From assembly GCA_022113835.1 (NCBI GenBank), contig JAILWY010000019.1, forward strand, positions 7,464,001 through 7,528,000: a stretch of 64,000 nt of DNA, written 5' to 3'. The position numbers and the translations under genes were made by a program. Under the pieces are notes generated by a model that saw only the letters and a program-made list of their open reading frames with translations, did not search any database and was not told the origin of the DNA. Each line of letters begins with the position of its first letter. Positions within the stretch are counted from its first letter, which is position 1. The DNA is from Atopsyche davidsoni. Lineage: Eukaryota > Arthropoda > Insecta > Trichoptera > Hydrobiosidae. Of this stretch, positions 23,494 through 35,193 are shown in pieces.

Positions 23494-26400
23494 GTGAGTT
23501 GGTTTATTCCCTGAATCTGCTTATCCCTTGAACTCTTATACTTTTGACCGTCTCAGTTGCCGATAGTTGGTTTTCCTTATTCAGGGCAGCTCTATTCAAC
23601 GTCACTAAATTTCCTTCCAATTATGTCGCACGGATTTCTTTAAAATTTCATACATTTTATGCTTTAAAAAAGCATTTAAGTATTTAGTTACAATCTCTTG
23701 TAAGGTCATTACTGAAAAACTTGATGCTGGATCGAATTATTTTGATATTGTTTTAAATTTGAAGATCAATGCTCTTAATTCCAGTGTAAATTGAATTCTT
23801 GGTGGTTTTCACACTGAAAAAATTAATGCAAGGATAAGATGTGGTGTGTGAATTCCAAGGGTCAAGCTCTTCATGCTAAATGTCCACTTTATTTCTATTC
23901 ACAGAGTCGTCGAAGCTGGTTAGCCAGAAATCCCTCTCCACGCACCACTCCTGCCAGCGCCCCTGTGCCCAGGCCTGCCCTGGGCAAGCCTATGGACATG
24001 GACCCTGGTCATGGATACGCAGGCCGCGGCAACCGCAATAGAGAGGGGTATCCTGAATTTCCAATCGGAATGTAAGTTAAGAGTAATTTTGTGACATGTG
24101 TATAAATACAGTAAATAAGTCAATTATAACTAGTACATCGTGCGTTTTTTTTTTTTTTTAGATATTTTTGAGTTTATTGTATTTCTTAGTAATATATCTT
24201 ATTGTCGCTTTATTGTTTTACATTAGATTATTATTTCAATTCTGGATTATGCTGCTAGTGCAATCAATTTTTTTTTAATAATATTGAATTGTTTTGGGAA
24301 TATTTAAATTTATTTTTAAACCTGATCGCATCTTAATTCAAGATTATGTGACCAATATACATTGAATGTGAATCTTTCATATCTATTTGATAATTTTAAT
24401 TTGCATTTTTGTTTTTCAGATTACTCAAACTTTTTGTGTTTTTAAATTTCAGGTCTGGCCGCACTCGTCCTTACAATCCTTCATATATAAAATCTGCAGG
24501 AGAACAGCCCATCCCACTGTAAGACAACTTCTTTTTCGATTTTTAATCCATCCAATCTAATCCACTGCAATGACCTTCAGATGTGATATTTTGACTTTCA
24601 GGGGTCGCGTGGCATTTTTTCCTAGTGGACCACCACGGCGCCCCGGTGTCAACCGAGAGTCTCTCGAATCACAGGGTGGCCGTGGAATGGACCGAAACGG
24701 CGAGAATGAGTGGGACAATTCCAACCGAAAAGAATTCAATTCTGGACCTGGAAGGTAATTTTTTTTTTTTTAGAATTCACCTCATTTCTGTTTTACTGCA
24801 CTATTATAAGCCTTATAAATATTCCCTCTTTCTCTAAAATATATACTTATAATATGATAAGGTGAGACAATATCATGTTATTTTTGATTGCTTGAATATG
24901 CTATACTTTATTTCGCTTGCCCTTGTTACATACCTAGAATTTTTTTTCCTTTCATTATTTATATATGCATTGGTTATAAAAATATAAACTTCTAACATGA
25001 TTCTTAAAAAAAATACTGAAATCCAATGCAAAATTCATTAGTTATTTACACGGTCTTTCTATTAAAAAAGTTTCAAATTCTGATGTCATAAGAGTTAATG
25101 GACTAGCTGCCATTAGCTCGGCATAGATTAACAAAAGCTCCCTGTCGAGGATTCTAACCGTCCTCACTTCAGAACCTCGGTGACTATGTTGAACGTGTAA
25201 GCCTGTGCGTGCACATTAACAATTGCAACTATTCAGTTTATTCATCCTTTTTTATTAAATGTTATAGATGGGTTCATGATGGAAACTGGCGTAGGAACAT
25301 GTCACGAGGCCCTTTCATCGACAACGGGTGGCGAGGCGGATCACACATTCGCCCGCAATTTGGTAATTAAGATTCATCAAGTATTTTTCCATCTCATCTG
25401 TATCATCTGTGATGTAGAACGAAACTGAAGATCAGTAATTCGAAACGAAGTCTCAATTTTTTCCATGCATTGTCAGGAAGACTTAAACTGATGAACTGTT
25501 CTAAAGAACTATTAATATAAACTAGAAAAAAAGCTCTAGAGATCTTTTCTGTTATTGATGTTGCTGAGGCATCTTTCATTTAATTTTTTTTTTTCTCGAA
25601 TTTACAGGGAAGAAACTGTCTTGGCGTGATGATGAAGACAGAGAGTTTAGATACGACAGAGATAGATCATATGCAGGTAAAAAAACCATTTCTTTTGTTG
25701 AGATGGCAGGAGCATCAATGTAGGTCGTATTCATTTATTCGACTCATCTTTTTTTTTTTTATTACAGAGAGGGACTGGGGAGATAAAAGTGACAGAAACC
25801 AGGAACGTCGGGAAAAACCCGTACCATGGGCTGCCAATCGCAAAACATGGTCAGGAGAGAGTCATAGTCCCGATGATTTGCTACCAGAATGGTAAAATTT
25901 TCCTTATTGCATTCCTTGCATTTTCAATATCACAACTGATAGAGCATTGTGTGATTTTAGCTGTAGTCTATCAGTATGTCTTTGTGTTTGTAGTATTCTA
26001 TTTATTGTGTTACAACTGTATTTAAATTTGCATTTTTCTATTCTTTTAGGGCTAATTCGGAGAATCTTTTAGGACCAAGTGGCACGTTTGACTCATCAGG
26101 AGCCTTTCACGGTGGAAACGAAGATGACAAAGAACTAGAGTCCCCGAAAGCCCAGTCGGCGGTAATTGCTGATATTAGATGTTAGTATTTATGAATTTCT
26201 TTAAAATATAATCACAGCTCACCTACAATTTTATTTTAAATTTATCATGTATTTTTTAAATTTGTTTATTTTACAGCTTCCTTACCAAGGAAACCCAGTC
26301 ACACTAAAAAGTACGTGCCCCGCCCTCCAGCAAGAGCTAATTCTATTGGTGAAGTAACCAAAACTTCATTCAGTGCAACAGACATTGATTTTGTGAACAA

Positions 26401-29400
26401 AAAAGTTATTTGCAACGTGAGTGTTTCTCATTCTCTGTTGGCACTACTGCATCACATAGATTTACCGACTAAATGTATGATTTTCTATTATAGAAAATTG
26501 ATGAACTCATCGCAGCAACGTCATCCACCAATATTGGTGAAAATAAGTTATCTGGGTCAGATGATAAATTCCCATCTGAGGTCCCCTCATCCGGCTCCAG
26601 CGATTCTGAATTTCACTCTAATTTATCCTGTATACCTCCCGAGCCGTCAGACAAAGACTACGAGTTTACAAGGTATCACCTTTGCCATCTGATTTATTTT
26701 TATCCTTATTAAGTCTTTAATTATAGGAAGATGAGATTTCATTTTCCAGCAAATTATTTATATATATATATATATATTTATTATTATAAATGTATTTATC
26801 TAGGTATGACATGTTTCGGTCCATCCTGGACCATCCTCGACATTGGCTAGTAAATGGTCTCTTAGTGGTAGGTAGAACATTAATACAAATTCATGGCAAA
26901 GAAATAGTGGAATTTCCTTAGTCGTTACCTCAGGAAGCATAGAATGAATGGTGCTTATTTTATGCAAATGGTGAAGTATACGGTAATGTTTTATTTAAAA
27001 AGGTCTATGATAGGTTTCCCTTCCTTATGAATGAACCTGGAGACAATTTATATTTTTTACAGAATTGAAGAAAACTTGTTGAATCCGGGATCCTCGGTCG
27101 GCAAGCAAGCATGCGTGCTAACTGTGAGACCGCAAGGTGGTTTTGTTTTTTTTACTTGAGATAAAAAGACATTACAGAAAAACTTAAGACGGATGCACGG
27201 GGCCTTCTGTTGGCTCAGATAATAGATGACGATAGCAGAATTTCGTTTATGGCTTTCCCCAAGCCGTGGTAATATAGCGCGGCCCCCATTCTCAACGAGT
27301 TGTTCATCTGCTCTAAAACATCAAACAAAGAACCATCTGTTATGCTGCGGTTTCCTATCACGTCTTAATTTTTACTATTATTAATGGTGTAGGTTGTGTG
27401 TTTTTTTTTATACGGTATGGTTTTGGGATTGTAATAAAATATGAATCTTACAATTATTCAACTTGCAGACAACAGATGAAATATGAAGAACCGAATTCTC
27501 CAACTCTTAATAGAGACATAGAGAATGAAATAGATGAGGAAGAAAGTGATGATCTAACACACGAGACAACTGTCGATAATTCTTTAGTAAAAGAAAATAT
27601 TTTAGTTCAATCTAAATTCAAGGGGTAATATTTGATTTGAATAATACACTGTTCCACAGAACTCTGGTCTCCAAGTACTCACCCTCGCATCGTTCATGTA
27701 ACTTGTGATGTGCATCTCGCACGGCCTTTGTCCCAGCTTAATGTCAACTCGAACTTTTTCCGACTTCACCTACACTGACATATACAGCCACACACCACAC
27801 CGTCCTGCGTGCTAACCGTAATGCTTGAGCAATTAGTTACTAGATTAGTCAGCCTTGGTTGAATTCCATCTTTTAAATTGCATTTTAGTTATATAAAAAT
27901 ATAACAATATGCAGACGCTGCTATATCTACATGTCTACCACTAAGCTCACAGCAAAATATAAACATAAGTAATATTACTACTTTTGTTTATAGTTAGTTT
28001 GTTGCAGTTTTTATTTTGTGTTGTGTTTTATTATAAACAATAATATGCAAACGGACAAGGCCAAGAAATAACTACTGTAATTTAATATTATACTCTGCTT
28101 TGAATTTTTTTCCTAACCATGTGTACTTTGTTTGTATTTTGCAGTAACACTAAACAGTATTAACTGAAAATATTTTTAATAAATGTGACATTTCATAATA
28201 ATCCTATTTATACACAAACAGCTCACATTAAATTAGGATCTAATTGTCTTATTTATCACAATTTTCAGTTACGATACAAAAATAGTATTTTTATTACTAT
28301 CAAAATTCTCTTTCATTAAAAATGAAATCAATTTCATTTGATAGATAAGACGAACTGATTTCTATTTAAGACTCCACATTTTATCTTGTGAAGTATAAGT
28401 AGCTGTAAAGTTTATAGATCAGTGCAGCACCAGATTTTCTAAGAATATTGTGTTTCATTATTTCAGGACAGAGGAAAATGAATACCCCATAATTCGGGAG
28501 ATTGTCAAGATGCTTGTGCAGGAGGAAGATTCTCCTGACTTCAAAAAAGGAGTCGGAATTGATGAGCAACAAAACTGCGTTGCCAATCCCCCGATTACAC
28601 CTAACACGGTGCTGACTCCTGTGAGTTACATGGGAATTATCTGAGGCATTACATGATTAAATTTTACATCGAAAAGTGTTAATTCTGATATATTTCTAAA
28701 GTACCAGTTGGAATGTTTAATAGATAATGTAATTTCTCTTTCTTGTGTTTTTATCAAGTTTTCTGATAAAAATGTGCATTTTCTTTTAGCCTGGGGTTGA
28801 TGTTTTGCCTCAAATAACCCCCGTTATGGATAAGCAGTCGCTTGCTCCGACTATGTCGTACAATTCAACTACATGGTTCTATATGGACCCACAGGTAAGT
28901 CCAGGCTCATGCTTTTTGTGCTGTTATACTCTATCTACATTTGACACAAGCAATAATGTTATCGGTTGGATTTTGTTTAGGGGGAGTCCCAGGGCCCCTT
29001 TACTTCTGTCGAGATGTGCGAGTGGTTCAACACGGGCTACTTTTCCAACAATCTGTTGGTCCGCAGGGCCACAGATATTCGCTTTGTGGTACTTGGGCAC
29101 TGGATCCAACTTTGCGGCATGGTGCCATTTTTACTACCAGATGCTGACTTGATCATGTCCAAGAGATACGGGGTATGTTTACTTTTAAGTATTTATATTA
29201 CAATCTGACCTTATAATCTTTTGAAACCCTTCTAAAGCATCAGTCATTAGGTTTTATAGGCTGTAGTGCTTAAGTTAATGTTTGCATTATCGCTATTTTC
29301 AGCCGACATTTGTACCGCCCATGCTGGACCCTCGGCTGGCCTGCGATCCAATGATTCAACACAGGCAGCAGGCGATGATCATTAATGCTGCTCAGCAAAA

Positions 29401-32400
29401 TTACCAATTAGAAGTAAGTTTTCCACAGGTGTATCTTATTGATTCATTTTAGATGATACTTAAAATGCATATTTCCATTCTAATGAAAATTTTAAGAGTT
29501 GATTTTTGTACAAAAAAATTTCTGTTTATTAAGACTAATATTTATTATTTTACTAATTGACATTCTTTCGTTGTTCTTATCACCTATATTGTGTAAATAA
29601 TTTATAAAATTGTTATTGTGATTTTCTTGAGGTTCTTGTCATTCATAGTTTTTTTTTTAAATTATAGATGATGCATAAAGAGTTTCTTCTGAAGCAAAGA
29701 CGCCAGCAACAGAATATAGTAAGTAAATTGTATTAAAATTATCTGTTATGAAATTGACTTTTTAATTAATAAAGTGGATCAAAAAATTATTTTGCAGGTA
29801 ATGGTAAATCCAGGACAACCGCAGTTGGCCCAATACCCTCAACCTATGCCCAGGACCTCTGTAGGATGTTCAATCCATCCTGAATATCCGGTGAGTACAA
29901 TTCTGTCAAGTCACGTTTCAATGCCTGCAGCTTGGATTTGTACTTAAACTCTTTCTTCAACAGCTGCAAATCTAAAAGTTAATAAATTAGATTATTCCTT
30001 AGGACCCTTCTAATGATACACATTTCCCCGATTTACACGATTTCTCTTTAACGCCATTTTTAAAATATGACATTTATAATAAAAAACAAAAAAAAATCTG
30101 TAGTAATTTTTTAATTCCGTTGCTTGGTAAGTCAAGGTTTGCCGATTTTACATTGTTTCTAATTCATTTAACATCAAACTTGAATCGCATTAATTGGAAT
30201 TTTTTTCTATTTAGATGGGCGGAGTTAACACATGGGTGCCTCCCACACCGCCCATTTTTACATGGAGGGACCCATCGCAGCCAAGTAACACTCCTTCGCC
30301 TGTGCAAATCCCTATGGCAATGCCCACATCACAGGGCATGTCAATCTCCAACCATGATTCACCACATCAAACGTGCCCTGCAAATCACCAGATTGCAATG
30401 CCGATTCCCCAGTTGCCCAGCCAGCCCCCAGTTGGACTCCCTGGCATCCGAGGGATGATTCCAATTGTGAATCAGCCAATTCCTTATACCACTTCACATA
30501 TGCCATCTTCAATATGGGATATTCCGGTAATATTTTTATCTTTGTTGTTAATCTCTCGAATACTTGACAGAAATAAGGTGAATTGTTAATCTGTACAGTG
30601 AATTATGAAGTTATTTAGTGGATTCTAGGCTATCCTATGTGTATTGTTTGTCTAAAAATGAATATTTTTTATCTATTCTTTTTTCTTTGTTGATTTTTAT
30701 AATAAAAAAAGTAATGTACATTCCAAGACATCAAATGTCTTAAATTTATTAGGGTCTGAGCAATTGCAAGCTTTGTACCTGGAGAGAGGTAGAGCTCTGA
30801 GTGCTGGGATGATGGGCGACAATGTAGCCTTTGTTGCAACTTGTTATTGTGTGTTTAATGCGTGATCTTTCCAGACGTATGCATATTCTTGACTTCTTAC
30901 TTCACTTAACTAACTAACAACTTTCTTCTGTTAAGACGGAACCGAAGCAGCCCATATTGCTAGAACAACTTTACTCTTCAATGAACCAACAGCATCCGTC
31001 GACATTGAACAATCAAACCCAAAACCCTAGGATTGCCATAGATCCTATTCAGCCCAGCAATCGACAGGTACACTTAACAGATTTTTTTTACTCTTCTGTA
31101 GTATTTTTAAATGATTTGTTAAAAATAAATACCTACTAATAATTATTTTTGTTCGGACAGAATTTGGCAGATATGGATGTACTCTTTAAAAATGAAACGT
31201 GTCATACCCAACCAATTGTAATCTCGTCTATTGGTTCTTTTTCGAGTCCTCAGCGTTTGCCCCCAGTATCGCAAGGAAATAATCAACAAGTGAATGCCAA
31301 TGCAGCTCAACAATCCTTGGCTTCCAATTTGCATTTGAATCAGCAAAATCAAGCAGACTCGGACAACTGTCTTCTTCAACAATCTGCTTCACTTGCAAGG
31401 CCAGGACAAAATACAGCCAATGACTACCCGTATAAATTTAACCTCTCTGATGTATTAGAAACTATGCCAACAGAAATAAGTGAAGCGAGGAACAAAAACC
31501 CGACATTATTAAATAGCACCGATTTTCCAAAAGAGCAGCAGGTGAAAATCTTGTTATATTGGGGACATAAGGAGTATATTTATGTTAACTTGGTGCTCAT
31601 AAACATCAAATATCACTCAAGTACAACAACAATGCAACTAAGTTCCATCATACTTAAATCATTAACGCTGCAACCTCCCACAGTCCACTTGAAAATTTTG
31701 TTATATTGGGGACTAGTATATTTATGTTTACTTACGGCTCACGAACATCAAATATCACCAAATTACAAAAACACTGCAACACAGTTCCATCCTACAAAAT
31801 CATTATGGCTGCAACCACCTACAATCCTCCTTAACATAATTAGTATATGCATGTTTACTTGAAGCTCCTGAACATCAAATATCAGTAAAATATAATAATT
31901 CAACTCAGTTCCATCCTATTAAATTTATTAATGCTGCAACCACCCAAAGACTTGTTATATTGGGGACATCATTAGTATATGCATGCTTACTTGGTGTAGT
32001 TTATAAATAACACAATGCGACACAACCAAACAGTACAACCCCTGGACACAACAACTACACAAGTTATTTCGGCCCCAGTCCAGGGGAGGTCGCTGTATGG
32101 AAGGTGTCCGCGAAAGTGACAATTATTACACGAGAGAAACCATGAAGCTACTAAGCAGGCTCGGAGGCGACTGCGGCAACTCGGCGGCGAACGAGTTAAG
32201 TGCGAAAATTTCGGAGAAGGAAGACAACGGCGTATGTTAGCGGACCAGGGTGATTCAAGACCGTCAACAGAAATGTGGTAATTTGCGGGCGGGTGGCACT
32301 TAGCAGGGTGCAGATCCAGGAGCAAAGCAAGGTGTTCGCAAGACCGTCAGCATAAAGCGTGGTAATTCGCAGGCGGGTGACACAGCAGGGCGCAGATCCA

Positions 32401-35126
32401 GGAGCAAAGCAAGGAGTTCGCAAGACCGTCAGCATGAAGCGTGGTAATTCGGAGGCGGGTGGCACTTAGCAGGGCGCAGATCCAGGAGCAAAGCAAGGTG
32501 TTCGCAAGACCGTCAGCATGAAGCGTGGTAATTCGCAGGCGGGTGGCACTTAGCAGGGCGCAGATCCAGAAGCAAAGCAAGGTGTTTGCAAGACCGTCGC
32601 CATGAAGCGTGGTAATTCGCAGGTGGCTGGCACTTAGCAGGGCGCAGATCCAGGAGCAAAGCAAGGTGTTAGCAAGACCGTCAGCATGAAGCGTGGTAAT
32701 TCGCAGACAGGTGGCACTTAGCAGGGCGCAGATCCAGAAGCAAAGCAAGGTGTTCGCATGACTATCGCCATGAAGCGTGGTAATTCGCAGGCGGGTGGCA
32801 CTTAGCAGGGCGCAGATCCAGGAGCAAAGCAAGGTATTCGCAAGACCGTCAGCATGAAGCGTGGTAATTCGCAGACGGGTGGCACTTAGCAGGGCGCAGA
32901 TCCAGGAGCAAAGCAAGGTGTTCGCAAGACAGTCGGCACGAAGCGTGGATGCGGAATCAGCAGTGCTCTGAATGTCACAAGAAGAAATTCAAATGAGCCA
33001 CCTGGGTTTCAATTTTATGCAGTGAAAAAGTAATATGGACATCAGGGGGGTGTGTAGTCTTCTTCTTCTTTTGTTGCCTCTCCTCATTAGAGGTTGGTGA
33101 CCATTTCCTCGAACGTGTCTCTATCCTAGGCAATTCTCACCAATCCACCAATCTCTCCACCACTTTGTTGTCGGTATAGATGTTGAAGTTGTCAATCAAT
33201 TCTGCTGACAACCATTGTTTTCATTTTGTTCTTATGGCTAGCATCGTTAACTTTGTCAACTAGGATCTGTAGGTCGTTAGCACAGTCTACTAAGAGGACG
33301 GTGTCATCAGCATATCATGTTATTTAGTGGCCTACCATTTATTTTAATACCTATTTCACAATCGTCTAGGGCCTCGTTAAAAATTGCTTCTTGAGTAAAG
33401 GTTAAATAACACCAGAAACAGGATGCATCCTTGTCTGACACCCTTACAATTTTTAATGCTCGTTTTGCTTAGTCCTCTGTTTTTATTCTTGCAGTTTGAT
33501 TCCAGTACAAATTGTGCATGAATCCAATGTCTTTATCGTCTAGCCCTATAGGGCTAGACGATAAAGATAGGATAAAAGAAGTAGCAGATGTTCATGCATG
33601 ACATTATCGAATGCTATTTTCGTAATCGATGAAGCACGTAAATACGCTTTTTCTTTGGTCTTGACATTTTTAGATTAGTACTTGCATGGCAAATAATGCT
33701 TCTCTAGTACCTAATGAGTTTCTAAAACCAAGCTGCGTGTCACTTATGTTGGAATCTATTTTTTCCACAATATTTGATGTAGGACTTTGAGAAAGTGTGT
33801 AGTCTGGCTCATTAAAGGGATCTATGGCACTTCAAACGTCACAGGGAAATATAACAGTGACAGTTCCCCTCCGGGATAAAACACATTATAAATATCACCA
33901 AGCAATAGTGATCCCTCTCTCTCCATACAACCACTAAACACAACAACTACACAACACATCGTGCTCTGGAACATCAAATATCCTTGAAATACAACACGGT
34001 TCCATCCTACTTAAATCAAGAACTCCGCAATCACCCACACTCCACTTAAGAAACTGGTTATTCTTGGGACATTAGTATATTCATGCTTACTTAGGGCTCA
34101 TGAATATCAAATATCACCAAAATACAATAACAATACAACACAGTTCCATCCTACAAAATCATTATGGCTGCAACCACCTACAATCCTCCTTAACATAATT
34201 AGTATATGCATGTTTACTTGAAGCTCCTGAACATCAAATATCAGTAAAATATAATAATGCAATACGCAATCACCCTAAGTCCACTTGAAAGACATTTTGT
34301 ATTGGGAACATAATAAGTATATTCATGTTTTTTTGGGGCTCCTGAACACGATTCCATCCTATTCCATCCATCCAATCATTAATGCCGCAACCACCCACAG
34401 CTTACTTGGTATGCACAAACCCATGACTTATTCTATAATTGTGTTTTGTTTTCCAGAACAATTGTGCTCCTGTAGTTCGGCCTAAAGATAGCGAAATTAT
34501 TGAGGCTTCCCTTGAATTACTGAGGAATCCCAAGCGCATGACCCCTCGTATCGAAAAGAAGCTAATGGCTATTAAGGTATTGTATTGAAATCATTTCTTA
34601 AGTTTAAGAGCGGTGTTTCTACCCAAACTCCCTTTTAATTCACGAGTGGTCTCTAGCGTAGATTTCAACTGGAAACTGAATGCCAGTTCTAGTTGGATTT
34701 AATTTTGTTATTTATGGTCAATTATCAAAGAAGAATTTATTTTTTTTAAACATAATAAATTCATATTGTTGATTTTTCCTTTCAAATATTTAATAAGGAA
34801 TAAATATTTATAAACATTTAAAAATAATTATTGTCATATTTTGAAATCATACAATAAAACCACACTTCCGTGGGATTTTTTTGTAAATTTTGCGTGAATA
34901 AACGATTCAGTAAAATTGCATTAATCGACTGCTACTTTACTTTTTAAAAAGAAAAATACCAAACAAGAAATATAAATATTCACACTAAAGTCAAAGTCCG
35001 TTGTTATAGAAGCAACTAAGTAATAACAATCATAATTTATACAAACTTGACAATTGAACAAACATGACACTGGATGGAAATCTAAACATTATATATTAAA
35101 ATATATATACATATTTATATATATTC

Positions 35127-35193
<67 letters not shown>

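Larger units (their letters stand above)
31542..34456 (+). repeat. Gyf intron 21, built of repeats
   Basis: A 2.9-kb intron. Both ends carry tandem-like copies of a ~130-bp unit (TTGTTATATTGGGGAC.., TAGTATAT.CATG, GAACATCAAATATCA, CAGTTCCATCCTA) at about 31545, 31690, 31780, 31945, 33960, 34050, 34140 and 34290. The middle holds the 84-bp minisatellite (32275-32945) and the LINE insertion (33061-33794). The unit has no recognisable coding content. I infer that one ancestral tandem block was expanded and interrupted. Confidence 0.75.

Noticed and set aside
27071..27140. Exon-like segment in Gyf intron 11 (acceptor TTTTTTACAG, donor CAAGGTGG)
   Set aside because: It joins the preceding exon in frame but leaves phase 1, which runs into a stop in the next exon (27469). 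The next exon joins directly to 26672 in frame without it.
31149..31862. Frame of 237 codons continuing past Gyf exon 21
   Set aside because: The conserved part ends at the donor after 31541. The rest translates the intronic repeat units and the frame merely stays open.
32347..32916. Antisense open frame of 189 codons with a 28-residue repeat
   Set aside because: It lies wholly inside an 84-bp tandem repeat whose period is a multiple of three, so an open frame persists by arithmetic. There is no start context, splice support or family resemblance.
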